Of a DNA stretch of 64,000 nt, positions 11,689 to 23,981 are shown in pieces. The notes beneath the pieces are model-generated. The model made no database searches. It had not been told where the DNA came from and saw nothing but the letters and a program-made list of their open reading frames with translations. The translations under genes were made by a program, and so were the position numbers. Origin of the DNA: Xanthostigma xanthostigma (taxonomy: Eukaryota > Arthropoda > Insecta > Raphidioptera > Raphidiidae); contig OY754468.1 in assembly GCA_963575645.1 (NCBI GenBank), forward strand, positions 24,886,465 to 24,950,464, read 5' to 3'. Numbering within the stretch: the stretch's first letter is position 1; each line of letters begins with the position of its first letter.

Positions 11689-12280
11689 TTTACCAACGAA
11701 GAGTACGCTGACATGATATTGGCATATGGCACCGCCAATTGCGACGAATTTATCACGAGAGATATCCCGATCGCCGTTTACCCCACCACGAAACATTTGC
11801 AACAACGTATCGACGTTTGAAAGAGACCGGAAACTTTTTATTTATCCCTACGCTTAAACGGAGATGCATATTTGGAATTTTTAGAGAATAATCTCCCAGA
11901 GTTATTGGCAGAAGTGCCTGTGTACGAAGAAGACGTGCCGATAGTGTTTCAGAATGACGGTTGTCCGGCACATTACCAACGATCAGTACGCGAGTTTTAA
12001 AATTATTCTTTCATCAATTCGTGGATTGGAAGAATGGGCCCAATCCCGTGGCCCGCGCGATCCCCAGACCTGACACCTATAGATTTTTATGTCGGGACGT
12101 GCTAAAGATCTAGTATACGCAACGGAGGTACCCAGCAGAGAAAATTTAATAGAAAGAGTAGATGCTGCATTTGAAATAATGAAAAGGAAAATGCTTTTGA
12201 GAACAACAACTGTTGAAATTAGAAATAGGTGTCGTGCTTGTATCCGATGTGGAGGGGCACAATTTGAGCAAATTTTGTAA
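11689..12280 (+). pseudogene. Mariner/IS630-like transposase, decayed
   Basis: Readable pieces on the plus strand. An N-terminal helix-turn-helix-like segment (FTNEEYADMILAYG, from 11689) stops at TGA 11818. A catalytic-core piece has QNDGCPAH with Asp at 11956, interrupted by TAA at 11998, then WPARSPDLTPIDF with Asp at 12082. After a frameshift near 12088 a C-terminal piece runs to the stop at 12280. The two visible catalytic Asp residues have 41 residues between them, matching DD41D (rosa-type) rather than DD34D mariner spacing. The region that should carry the first catalytic Asp is largely missing. It cannot make active enzyme. Confidence 0.85.
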
Positions 12281-12380
12281 TCATTGTCTACCTGTTTAAC
12301 AGTCAATATCGTTTACTGAAAAGTGAAACAAGACTTGTTATTTACATCCTAGATCCATAACGGCTCGCTATCTAACTTGA

Positions 12381-12881
12381 TATTTTTTGGCGCACGAGTT
12401 GACTTTTGCAAACTGGTAATGTTTAATTTGGCTACACTCTGAATGATAAATATGACATGTGGCATATCGCTGAAAAGAGGATAAAGTAGAGTATTTTTCT
12501 AAACAAAACTAATTTCTAAATACCCGTTAATTTTTTTTAAAATGATTTTTAAATAATTTTTTTCTACTGGTTTTTATTAATACAGGCACTTTAAAAGTTC
12601 ATAGGGTCTTTATCCTGATACTATTTGAATAAAATTATGATTCATTTAGAACAAGGAGTCATTCGAGAACTCAATAAATGTATTTTCGTGTCTCTAGTAC
12701 CAAAAACAAACAGGTTACGATTTTTTGAAGGCAATTTTTAGGCCAATTTTCGAAAATAACTAAAAAAAATCGTATCTCGATAACCATGACACTTAGGGCA
12801 AAAGTCATTGGGGTTAAAATGATCACAATGACCACGAGAACCCCCCAAAAAATTGTGTCGGTTCATGTGCCAAACACCCTG
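12381..12881 (-). repeat. Right terminal inverted repeat of the mariner element
   Basis: Reverse complement of 11078-11579. Its inner edge begins TATTTTTTGGCGCACGAG, about 100 bases after the transposase stop. Confidence 0.88.
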
Positions 12882-13500
12882 TATATATATATAAATATAT
12901 ATACATATATAAACATACTTTTCCAAAAATGGTGCCAAAGTGTTTAGGAGGCTATGAAACGTCGAGAAATTTTGGTCCGACCCCTAGGTCCCGCCATCCG
13001 ACCGACGCCAATAGTGTAAGTGCCTTATGGCAAATACACTAATAAAATAAATAAGTCGATTCGATTTTTCTAAAATAATTTTTTTCTCATAAAGATTCAA
13101 CAATTGTTTGCTCTTGTTGCTTAAGCGTCTTAATCCGAACCTACAAAAGAAAGAAATCTAATCCCAAATCGTTAGTTTGGATTCAGAAGTAACCAGTCGA
13201 CTATAGAACAAGCTCACAGAATAACTGACATAATTGAAGAGACATTAGAAAAAAAAGTATGCTTGAGTATATTTCTGGATGTTTTCCAAGTATTTCCATA
13301 AAGTGTGGTATGAAGGATTGATGAAGATAAGTCTTTAGGACTTCACAATATTGTCTAACGAGTTCACTCTTAGATAATATTGTGAAATCCTGAAGACTTA
13401 TCTGTCTGAAAGGAAGCGAATATTCAGATTGCAGAGAAATACCTACAATCAGAAATACTACAAGGTCGTATCCTTGGACCGAATTTGTATCTGTTATATA

Positions 13501-13646
13501 ATATGTCACCGGGTTATTGTCAAACCCGTGATATTAAAATTTCACTTAGTGAAATTACAAAATCACGACTCTTTTTCAATCGTGATATTGTAATTTCACT
13601 AGTGAAATTACAATATCACGGATTTGACAATATCCCGGTGACATAT
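13501..13646. mobile_element. Double-palindrome MITE, copy 1
   Basis: Outer inverted ends ATATGTCACCGGG/CCCGGTGACATAT. Inside are two consecutive palindromes built from the same 20-base arm (CGTGATATTGTAATTTCACT): the first imperfect at about 13528-13568, the second a perfect 40-base palindrome at about 13583-13622. They are separated by 14 bases. The arrangement is X-X'-X-X'. A second copy is at 20314. No coding capacity. Confidence 0.85.
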
Positions 13647-16551
13647 ACAAAAGATATTCCGCAAGACGAAAAAAATAACTATAGCCAGACAGATCACATT
13701 GCAATTTTGGCAGGTGGTAATTTTGTCGAGGAGTCAACAAAAAGGTCACAGCAGACTGTGAACTGATTTAGTAATTGGATCAAAAAGTGACAAATTCAGG
13801 TAGAGGAGTTCAATTCGTCTCATATTAACTAATAGCTTTACGAACAAAAAAGTTAAATACATTCCTATCTTGATCAATTCGCAAACAATTCCATGCTCAA
13901 ACGATGTCAAGTATTTAGGTATGACTAAGCTGAAAGGAAAAGGAAAAAATTAATTTAGCATTAAATATAGAAAAAAATTAATTGGCTATACTTTGCTGTA
14001 TTTTCTTAGAAATTATAGCAAAAATAACAAACAGTATTGCTTTTATTTTGCTCCATTAGCCACGAGGAGTCCTCAACCAGTATACATCAACACTTCTACG
14101 GTTCTACGAACTACAATTTCTACAACTTAGAAGTTTGCAACAAGTTTTAGAAACAACTGCTAAAAATTTGAATGTACGGGTTATAGTTTTGGGGATGTAC
14201 TAATGTAAAAATCTTCAAAACAATCAAGGAGCTGCAAGGAATTGTAAATGCACCCTTGTACATTCGTAATGACAATATTCATAAAGATTTAGATATGAAT
14301 ACTGTCGATTAGAACAGACTCATAGTTTCTCAAACTTTTTACATCCGCGGACCACTAAAAAATCCAAAAATGTTTTGCGGACAATCAACATTGGAATGAA
14401 ATAATAAATATTTATATAATTGATTTTTTATTCAAAACAATTAATTTTGCAACACCGTATGCTGATATAACAATGTTTAAGTATATTAAAACCATAAAAT
14501 ACAATATCCCAAAAATTTTCGAGGACCATCCAAAAATCTCCGCGGGCCACCGGCTGAGAAATTATGGATTAGGTGATACAACGGATGGCAGTGAGTCATG
14601 AGCAGAGATCTCACAATCATAGCAATATCTTGGTACAATCCTTGCTGACAGGGTTGCACGGAAATTTTGGAGAAAGAAAGCTTCAGATTTAGTACAATAA
14701 TCAAGAGTAACTGCACGAAAAATGCAAGTAACCATCAGAATTTTTGAATGGAATAAACTCTAATATACAGTAACCACAGTTGATATGTAAGCTTTTAGAT
14801 AAGTTTTTACTTAGTTGAGGAACTCAAATAATGACGTGTTATTATTCATATAAAAAAATTGTTTGCTCTTAATAATATATCCACCTCTCATTAAAGAGTT
14901 ACAAAAATATCTGTTCTGCAGCTGTTTAAACAAAAACATTGATCGACCAAACCACTAGGTATATAAAAGAAAATTAAAAAATGGTAAGCCGTTAAACAGT
15001 AGAGAACTTGCGCGTTATACTTTTTAACGTAAAGTAAAGATTTAAGTCTCACTTAACTATCAAAACAAAACATTGAAAAATACAAAGTTAATTTAAAAAA
15101 CGTCTATCAAAATAAGACTTTTTAAAATTCGCGCCAAAATGCCAAGTCGCGTGACTTGACGTCACTGCTTCGAAACTCGAATTTTCATGCCATATCATAA
15201 TAGTATAACTTATTATTATAGGCTTATTGCGTATCGTCTGTGAAGTCGCTATTCTGGATGTACAAAGTAAAAATTACGTAAATATAGCAAAATAGGCTGC
15301 CAAATAAATTCGATAGAATGCTGACGTCATTTCATTAACATTTAGGTGATTGGTGTTTCAAATTACGTTCCCCTTCACTGAATTGTAATTAAGATTTTTT
15401 TGTAGAAAAGCGACAAATTTCGCTATTTAAATATTAACATAATATCGAATTTTAGGTTTCTCTATTGGTATAAAATAGGTCACAAATGACAAATATGTGT
15501 GCTGAAAGCGAATTTTTACTGCCATTTTATATGTACATATTAAATGAAATAAAACGGAGACAATTAATATTTTAGAAGACTAGGTTCATTAAAAACAATT
15601 AACGTTAGTGAAATCTAAACAAGAGGTAATTATCATTAATAATAGAATACTACTTACATAACCATTCAAGTCAAATTATCAAATCGATCTCTTACTTAAG
15701 GTAGGTTTACATTTGCGATTCATACCCATTATCCACCAGCCAATATGCTATTCATCAATAAATAAATTGAACTATGTGTCACGTGACGTTCTTTAAACAT
15801 GATCTAATATAACATCGCGGAAATAATTAATGACAATTTTTAACCAAGCTTATTCCTTTTTTTAAAAAAAAGGTATATCCAATTGTATATATCCACATAT
15901 ACAGGAGAATAACACTTGGGGATGGTGCTATCTCTTGGTATCTGGCCAGTAAATTTAAATATCAAAGCTGGGTCTAAACGACAAACACAAAATATCCATT
16001 AACAGTTTGATCCAAAGGCCAGCAATCTGACTCTTACCCCACGCTGTCCTCAAGCTTATTTCTTATCAATTTTAATACAACAGAAATTCTTGCTTAAAAA
16101 TTAGAAGCTTGCTTTATATAAGAAAACAGTTTTGAAAATTTATTAAATTCTAAAATGTAAAAATGCTTTGTTCAAACTACTTTAAAAACCCGTTCCGGGC
16201 CAGGTGTTTGATTTTCATATTTCAACATTAACAAAAAACTATAAGCTGAACTGTAATAAATTCAATAGTTTTACTTACTTAGCTTAAGTGATAAATTCTG
16301 TTCATTTAGGATAAATAGTTTTGGGGCAATAGAAACAGTTGTTACTGTGAAAAGATCTTCCATTCTCATCCATGTTTACTCTGAGTAACATTGCAACCAA
16401 AATCAGAAATTGTTCTAATAAGTTTATAGGTACTATCGAAGGTTTAGACCTTTTATGCGATGAAGTTTATAATTCATATTCTTATACTTATATAATTTTC
16501 TATTTTTTAAATGTTGTTTAACTTTTATTTATTAATGGCTTTGTTTTGTAT

Positions 16552-16813
16552 AAAGACCGAAAACGCTCATTGAGCCAAAAAAACATCTCACAACAAGTTG
16601 TGGTCACTGTAAAACGTCCACATCGCAAAATTCGTGTTATGGCTCTTATACTTTGTGGTCGTATAGCATGATAGCCACGAAACTAATTTCGCTGTGTGGT
16701 CTTTCTGTCAACGTGTCATAAGAGCCATAACACGAATTTCGCGTTGTGGGTGCTTTACAGTGACCACAACGCGTTGTGAGCTGTTTTTCGCTCAATGAGC
16801 GTTTTCGGTCTTT
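16552..16813. mobile_element. Hairpin MITE with about 100 bp inverted arms
   Basis: Ends AAAGACCGAAAACGCTCATT and its complement at 16794-16813. The arms continue through TGTGGTCACTGTAAA and ATTCGTGTTATGGCTCTTAT before the loop at about 16650-16720. The long matching reading frames on both strands here are by-products of the palindrome. Confidence 0.8.
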
Positions 16814-17756
16814 GAGCATAACGTACTTCTTCACAAAGCATTATAATTATGATATTAATATTAAACTTATTTTTATCTGAATCATAACTATTAGATAAAT
16901 AGATTGTAGATTATACAGATGATCAAAACTATTAATTCATATTAATATTAAGTAACTAACAACTTGCGTAAATGCATTAAACTAAACCATTAAAAAAAGG
17001 TGTCACACACAATATTAATAGGGGTTACAGAAAACCTATGGTCTTATAAAGATATCATTAAAATCTCGATGTTAAAATCACAGTTAAGTCTTAAAAGAAC
17101 CGTGATGTCATTTATGTTTATCTAAACAATGGCTTATCGCGCGACTTTTTTCAAATGTAAACGCACCAATACCAACATCAACACACGTAGCTTATATGGA
17201 AACTTACTCTGTCAGAGGATTGTGACAGTTTAAATATTTATTGCATACAGTTGATACGACGTTTTCGAATGTAAAAACGCCCACAAATGTTTTTTCAACA
17301 AAAAAAATGTAGGTATAAATAGTTAGCTATGACGACAAAGCGATCCAGCTACGTTGCAATAAAAATTTCCAGATGCTATTCAAGGAATAGATACTCAAAA
17401 TAATTAAATGGTTTTGAAGCGTGAGTAAAAATATACAGAAACGTATAACTTGCAAGAGACCATAAATTGTACATAATATTTTAAAGAAATCTTTTTTAAT
17501 GTGAAATCGCGAGCGCTCATGCCGTCATATATTCGTAGGGCGTCATACCGTCATTATAGGGTGAAATTTAGTTACAGGCCAAACTTCAGTTACAGGGCGA
17601 AATTTAGTTATTAGAAATTCGCTTAAATTTATGTTTCACATTTGCCAAGCGTACCACTACGGCTCCTTTTTTTTTCCTATATAATATGCTCTTGGATCAG
17701 AAAGTGTTTAAAGTAAATCAATCTAAAAAAATTAATAGTTTTTTATTAATTGTACT

Positions 17757-18512
17757 AGTGACCCGGTCCGGCTTCGCACGAATTTGTATCTACGAAAAGC
17801 GATTTTATTTTAACGCGATAATACATATAGCCTATGTCCATCCTGAGGTCAATTCTAAATATTGTTGACAACATTTTTTTAAATCGGATGAGTAGTTTCG
17901 AAGATTACCCTCCGAATATACACAATCTCACAAAATTCGCATTTTCTTTTTGTTAAGTTCCACCTTCGCATACCTGAGCCCCTTTCGCGCCGACATCGCC
18001 GCCACCGCCGCCAACCGCCACCATATTTATTTTGTCAAATATGCTTTGAATTGAATACTTAAGATACTAAGCAAATTTATTTAGTTATAGATTAATATCG
18101 GTTAAAACAGCTTCGTAAATTATTCATTATTTTTTATCAAAAAGATAAAAATAGTTTTTGTGAGTTATCCTTAGAAGACATATGCTGTCGCAGACTTTTT
18201 TTAAAACTTTTCAAGAGGACCAATTCATCTATACATTATTTTCGTGTAACTTTAACTACTCACGTAGCGCACGCCATGGAAGCTCTCAAGAGGCACGACT
18301 TTTTCCGACTTAAATGACGAATATTATCATAACTTTAACAAAGCACATAATATACATAATATATAGCCTATTTTGGTCGGGAGTTAATATACCTTTCAAA
18401 TGTTGAAAGAATTTTTCAAATAGGTGCAGTGGTTCTGGAGATTACCCTCCGCATACACACAAACGCACATTTGCTCTCTCTCTCTCTCTCTCTCTTTATA
18501 ATATTAGTATAA
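17757..18512 (+). repeat. RTE-like interspersed fragments with a (CT)n tail
   Basis: Starts at CTAGTGACCCGGTCCGGCTT. It contains ATAGCCTATGTCCATCC and two copies of a 'GGAGATTACCCTCCGcATACACACAA' motif (near 17900 and 18438). It ends in (CT)n at 18474-18495 and ATAATATTAGTAT. This layout is typical of the 3' part of short non-autonomous LINE-derived repeats in insects. It lies just below exon 4 in the host gene's fourth intron. Confidence 0.6.
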
Positions 18513-18614
18513 ATATAGCTAGATATGACTCGTCACATATTAGATATAGAGTGAGATAATCTGGTGTTCAGGTCTAAAGGTAATATCAAAACAACAACAA
18601 AAATGGACACGTAC

Positions 18615-18757
18615 CTTTTCAGAATATTCAACGACATCTCGCATGTTGCGTGGATAACCGGAAACTAGATATGTCTTGGCATTTGGTGACATCTTCATCT
18701 CCAACATTAGCACTTCCGTTACAGTCTTACTTGATAATTGGCCAAAGTCTTGCATAT
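18615..18757 (-). CDS. Adenylate-kinase-like gene, coding exon 4 (NMP-binding domain)
   Basis: Acceptor TTCTATTGTGCAG at 18758, donor GAAAAG|GTACGT at 18615/18614; enters in phase 1, leaves in phase 0. It encodes DMQDFGQLSSKTVTEVLMLE, then MKMSPNAKTYLVSGYPRNMR and DVVEYSEK. YLVSGYPR matches the family's FLIDGFPR block, with Ser in place of the usual Asp. The next exon (LID domain) was not found in the 18.6 kb to the left. Confidence 0.92.
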
Positions 18758-20313
18758 CTGCACAATAGAATGAAATATATAAATTGAAGTTATGCAATCG
18801 CAGTGAAACCTTGAGTTCATCATCAAATAATTCAATATCGACAGGTTTTTGTAAAAATGCAGAAGTTAAATTAACAAAGTTATCAAAATGTATTTGTCAT
18901 TTTAAAATCTTTGTTACTTTAACATTCAGATTATATTTATATTGTTTAATTGCAAATCTTAAAAAAACTGTGCTTTATTTAATATCTGACTGCTGCTTAT
19001 TTGGCCATTACACAATACACGTTTATAAAATTCCCAAAGATTTTTTTGATTATGTGTATACATTTGCTTGGTATTTGCTAATCTCGAAAATAAAAATATT
19101 TTCAAGATTTATATTATAAATATAACAATCCCTTTTTCAACGCTTATTTCTTAACTGCAATTTATATAGTTAAGAAACATTTTATAACTATTTTTTAGGT
19201 TTTAACAGTTTGTGGGAATAAGTACAGTCAAGACATTCATTATATAAAACATAAACAAAATATACTAATTTAGTCACTTCTAAACCTCAACAATTTTATT
19301 CATGGATATACATTTCGAAAGCTATGTTCCCATTTTTAATAAAAACTGAACTGTTTCATTTCTGCTGAAGACGGGAGCATATGGTATTTCTTGAAATATA
19401 CATCCAATAATAAAGTTGTTGTGGTTAAGAAGTGGCCAAATTGTTATAATTTTATACTCTTTAACTACATAGCGCCAAAATTTCATTTTGAGGAATGCTC
19501 ATAAGCAATTCATCTGGTCACCCTGAAATGTTCCAGTCTTGGCACGATCAGTACACTGTGTTTTCTTAGAAAAGTATTCCCTAAATTTTGAAAAGAATAT
19601 GGCTAATTTTCTAATCAAAATAAAGAGTTTACTACTTGGACGTAATATTTTCAGCTTCAAGTAGAATAATAGATGACCAACTTATAAAGGTTTCACTGCA
19701 CTATCATAAATGAAAGCAAGGCAAATTGCACACACTGCACCCTGTGTAAAAAGTGAAATTCAAAACTGCTTTAGTCAACTCATTTCTCAAAATGTAGCTG
19801 AAAAGTACTCACATGTCCATTCAAATTTTAAAATACACTTAAATATCTTCATGTCAAAGTGCAACTATAAAATATATATTATATTCCTATTTTATACTTT
19901 CATAAAATAAATATATGTTTCGTGCAGGAAAACTACATAAAATAAAGAGAAATAAAAACGTAGAACAAATTTTATTTTTATAATTTACAACAGTAGTTAC
20001 TTATATAAGTCTTATTCAATTAAGTAACTAATTAACACTGGTCAAAACAAATTTTTAATTAATACAAAACTTAATGCCTTGTCAATTTGCAAATCTAAAT
20101 TCATATCATCAAAAAAGTTTATCATCATTTTTGAGGTTGAACATTTTTGAGATTGGTCATTCGTAATTAAATTTTTTCATCATCGTCATCACTACATTGT
20201 ATAAAACAAAGTCGCTGTTTGCCTCTGTTTCTCCGCTTACTTCTTCCAAACCACGCTACGGATTTTAAAATGGTTTTCACTAATAGAAAGAGCGATTAAC
20301 GAAGAAGGTTTGT

Positions 20314-20463
20314 GTATATGTCGCCGGGATATTGTCAAACCCGTGATATTATAATTTCACTTAGTGAAATTATAATATCACGAATCTTTGTCAATCGTGA
20401 TATTGTAATTTCACTAGTGAAATTACAAAATCACGGATTTGACAATATCCCGGCGACATATAC
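20314..20463. mobile_element. Double-palindrome MITE, copy 2
   Basis: GTATATGTCGCCGGGATATT at the left and its complement at 20444-20463. The first inner palindrome (20342-20382) is perfect except for its single central base. The second (20396-20435) has one mismatch. Otherwise about 90% identical to copy 1 at 13501. Confidence 0.87.
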
Positions 20464-22544
20464 AATTTGTAAATATTTTATTATGAAAAGAGAGACGATG
20501 CATTAATAAATCTTACAGTTTTGCATCCGGGTGAAACCTTTAGTTAAATTATAAAATTAGGTATATCTATATTAACTAACCCCACGAAAAAATGCGTTTA
20601 TAAAATAGAGAATTGTTTGTTGAAATCGCATTGTATATTTTACAATAAAGAAACGAATACGACAGATATGGCGTAGTTTGATTACAATAATTACCGATAT
20701 GACTCTTAAATTAAACGCAGCCTTTTGATCCCTTTTAAATGGAATATTATTCTTTTAAAGTAATAAAACGTCATTGCCAGCCTTTTATATCGGTTTTAAA
20801 TAGCCGCTACGAAGTGTAACAAACGCGACAGATATTCAAAGATGTTTTAGTAATTCCTTTGCAACTTCAAACTCTTGTAATTCCAAAACTAAATGGGGTA
20901 GGAGAGTCACTTATAAAGAAATATCAACACAAAAATATACTCTCGATTAATAAAATGATGTTGGATTGCAGAAAACACCAGAAAATTTTATTTGACAATG
21001 ACCTTTGATTGTTGAGAAAAGCATAGTAGAATTTTAAATTGTTCCCGCTTGAAAAATAATTAATTGGTCACCTGGAACGATATTTTTTTTAAACTGAGTA
21101 TGTATGTGTTTAACGTTTTTTTTTTTTTTTTTGTACGTCTATTTCGAAATAGAATATTTCAACGCATTTTGATCAAACATTTAGCTTGAAAAGCGATCAT
21201 TTTCTATGTAGATCAATCGTTTGTTTTTGTGTGAGTATAATTTAATGTTCTACAAGACAGGGAGACTCACAACGGCATTACCTACACTGATCCTGAATGT
21301 ATAAAACTGCAATATTATAATCTCATAAACTAAGGTCTTTGTCAAATCAAATTTTTTGACAATGCTTTCTACAACCTAGCTTCAGTTTATATTCAAAAAC
21401 GATTAAAAAATAAAGTTTTTAGGTAATTAAATTAAAAAAAAAAACAATTAATTAAAAAATAAGTTGTATTAAGTAAGCAATAGAGAACAATGAACAAGAT
21501 TAAAGTAAGTACTAGAATCGCCCATTAAATGAAGATCTGTATCTACCAGAATTACCTAGTAGAAAATTTAGCTGTTAGGCAATTCTCTAAGGTATATCAA
21601 TTTACTAGTTATTCAATGCAATTAATTATTCATATTTTCGATGACATGAATTTTGGAATTTTTATTAATTCGCTGTTAGTTCTCGATCGATTAGAAGTCC
21701 CTACTTCTACTACTATAATGGCTCTAATTATTTTGACATTTTTTTTGTCACAATCCGTATTGCATATATTGATCGGTTCAAAGTACATACGTATTCACGC
21801 GCTATAATAATAACACATGATATTTGGCTTGCAAACTTCAAACAAAATTTCAGTTGCAAAACAATTTTAATTCCTTTCTTATGTTTTAGAAGCGAGTTAG
21901 GGAAAAACGAAAAAATCAACTCGCATTCTATTAACATTTCGTTATTGTTTACGACGCGATGATATCATTTTTATGAATAAATGTTACTACTTATTAACTA
22001 TTTATCTATTCACTATATTTATACACAAGGCTATCATTTGAAATTATTAACTGACAGAATGCAGCAGTGACATAAAATTTTTATGACATTAAAGTCAAGA
22101 TCCCAGTGCAGCTATAAACTATTTTCAATGTCATATTATTCTAATTGTGCCTCATCACAGTGGCGTATTACAACAGTGTAGTTCTAATGTTAAAAATTGT
22201 AGGTAACAATAAAAAAACACTGAATAAATTAAAGAAGATATGTTTTGTCTGTTCAATTGTATAACTTATTCTTCCAAAAAATAGTGTTTGATCTAAGTTT
22301 TATGTTTTGTTTTTGCATGTGCGCAAGACAGAAATTTTCTAAAAGATTCTTGTCTAATTGACTTGAAATTTTACAGTCGTATGTAGTTCCGATGACAACA
22401 TTTGGCTACAATAATAATTTCAATTAACGAATTAAAAAAAATATCTTAAAAAAATCCTGGTTTGCTATTCGTTTGCATGAATACCTGCATTATATGTTAT
22501 CACATCATGTAAAAATTTCATCTATCTAGCTAATTTCTTTTCGA

Positions 22545-22930
22545 CATATTTACAGAACGAGAGAACAGCTGATTTTTTTTTCAAATTCGAAACTAAAAAG
22601 TTAAAAAATTTGTTTACAAAACTTTCTTGCAAAAATAAATAGAATAATAGGCCGTCATGAAAAATATGCCATTATTATATATATAAAAAGAACGTTATAG
22701 TATATATCTCTTCTGTGCATGTACCGATTTTTTCCAAAAATAATAAAACATCCTCCCAAAATTTGGTTTCAATCTGTTCATCCTTTTGACCTGTATCGTG
22801 TTCACAGACAATCAGATTAGCAGACAAACAGATATACAGACGCACAGACTTTTCTCCAAAAAAAATTTTTTTTGAACTTAGAGTACTTAAGTTAGTACCA
22901 TTCTACACTAGTTGATTTTGGAATGGTTAT
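22545..22930 (+). repeat. ACCATTCCAAC-family element, diverged 3' part
   Basis: Shares with 46614-47264 the blocks AAATAGAATAATAGGCCGT, CCTCCCAAAATTTGGTTTCA and TGACCTGTATCGTGTTCACA, and the terminal TGGAATGGTT. The 5' portion is missing or too diverged to see. Confidence 0.6.
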
Positions 22931-23374
22931 ATTATGTGGTGGAAGTCCCGGTGGTGTTGATGGTAGGAGAACGTGTCTCCAATAGTTTTTACAGTTTTTT
23001 CATATATTCATAATAATAGTGTCGGTCAGGGCTGGCGAATCTATGGCACGTGACAGATTATTGTTGGCACGGCATCGGTTGAGGTGCAAAATCGAAATAA
23101 TTAAAAATAGTTGGCAAAACCAAAAGTGCACATCCCGCAAGTTTTCCACTGTATGATAAAAAAATAACAATTAAAAAATATTTTTAATAAATTTAAAAAG
23201 ATTTAAAAATTTAAAGAAATAAATAATTAAAAATTGAAAAAATATTTTTTTTTAAGTTTGCAAAAATAAAAAAAATTAAGTACTATACATAATATAATAT
23301 ATAATTAATATCAAGTGGAATAAAATAAAACAAAATAAAAAGAAAAAAAAAGAAAAAAATCAATGATATCGTAA

Positions 23375-23437
23375 GGAATCGAACCCAGGACCTTGCCCTT
23401 GGCGATCCGACGGCATAACCATTACGCCACGGCTGCC
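23375..23437 (-). repeat. tRNA-like head of a probable SINE
   Basis: On the minus strand, GGCAGCC, then a box A (TGGCGTAATGG) with a GGC/GCC D-stem, and a box B (GGGTTCGATTCC). The anticodon stem does not pair well and the 3' acceptor arm is absent, the sequence running instead into a T-rich tail. This is the signature of a tRNA-derived SINE, not a functional tRNA. It lies inside the insertion in the hAT copy. Confidence 0.65.
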
Positions 23438-23696
23438 TAATACGTATAGTGGTGTTATCACGGTATACAAGTGTAGCACTTGTTTTATGGATTACACTAT
23501 GTTTAGCCAGCAATTATTATATTGTTTTTAAACTATTAATTAGCTGTCAAAAATAATAAAAAATAAAACTGTTTATAAAAATTAAACTACTGAACACATT
23601 TTAGTGAATTTAAATAGGGTTCTGGTCTGATAGTAAACAAAGTGAATAAAATATAACCCAAGGCAATCCGACCAAAATTGCGATCTGTAGAGTCGT

Positions 23697-23745
23697 GACG
23701 TACGTACATACGTACGTACATACGTACGTACGTACATACGTACAG
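23697..23745. repeat. TACG/TACATACG microsatellite
   Basis: About 50 bases of alternating TACG and TACA units. It lies within the insertion in hAT copy B. Confidence 0.8.
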
Positions 23746-23952
23746 ACCAACCGACAACTGCTGTTTGTGATTTTCAATTACAATTTTAATAGTATTTATG
23801 AACTCAAATTGATTTAAAAATGGTTCTATTTTATAGATTAGAATCTCCTCTTTTCAAAAAGCTTCAATTTGAATGGATTTCGTGTGAAATTAACTTAGAT
23901 ATAACTTCTTATATGAACGAAAGTCAGCTCTGACGCACAAAGCGATAATAAA

Positions 23953-23981
23953 GCACATACCGCTAGTTTAGCGGTATGTGC
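23953..23981. repeat. Short perfect hairpin
   Basis: GCACATACCGCTA and its complement with a three-base loop (13 bp stem). It lies near the right edge of the nested insertion. Confidence 0.7.

Larger units (their letters stand above)
11078..12881 (+). mobile_element. Mariner-family transposon with about 500 bp terminal inverted repeats
   Basis: Left end CAGGGTGTTTGGCACATGAA. The right end is its exact complement at 12862-12881. The inverted arms run 11078-11579 and 12381-12881, well over 90% identical, which is unusually long for the group. The element sits in a (TA)n tract, consistent with TA target choice. The core holds a decayed transposase. It is non-autonomous in its present state. The high arm identity points to a fairly recent insertion or to gene conversion between arms. 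Confidence 0.9.
10544..13042 (+). repeat. 'AACTCGGGTCGC' interspersed element, copy 1, split by a mariner insertion
   Basis: The left part is 10544-11077 and the right part 12882-13042. Start AACTCGGGTCGCAGTG, end GGCAAATACACTAA, with a subterminal inverted pair GTGTATTTGC/GCAAATACAC. The same sequence recurs at 37777-39129. Its centre is a (TA)n tract, into which the 1.8 kb mariner element is inserted. No coding capacity, so it is a non-autonomous repeat of unknown superfamily; TAA borders the right end. Confidence 0.7.
2466..18614 (-). other. Presumed intron 4 (partial): repeat content and empty stretches
   Basis: If the gene continues leftward, this is its fourth intron, also holding the Ty3 fragment. 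Identified repeats are listed separately. I see nothing beyond AT-rich DNA and weak, unassignable fragments in 5450-6600, 7190-7750, 8110-8680, 9690-10540 (a 'gaaccgattttgatgaga' LINE-tail fragment near 10083), 13050-13500, 13650-16550 and 16820-17750. A diverged 'TTTCTCAAACTTTTTaca...ggccacCGGctgagaaa' pair at 14325-14560 may be an old hAT remnant. Confidence 0.5.

Noticed and set aside
16646-16834. 62-codon minus-strand frame
   Set aside because: Lies wholly in a palindromic MITE, so open frames on both strands are expected.
1-18600. Missing LID and C-terminal exons of the adenylate-kinase-like gene
   Set aside because: I looked on the minus strand for a phase-0 exon with the expected adenylate kinase core and found none; a short exon could still have been missed by eye.
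23375-23437. Functional tRNA gene
   Set aside because: Anticodon stem does not pair and the 3' acceptor strand is missing; a SINE head explains it better.
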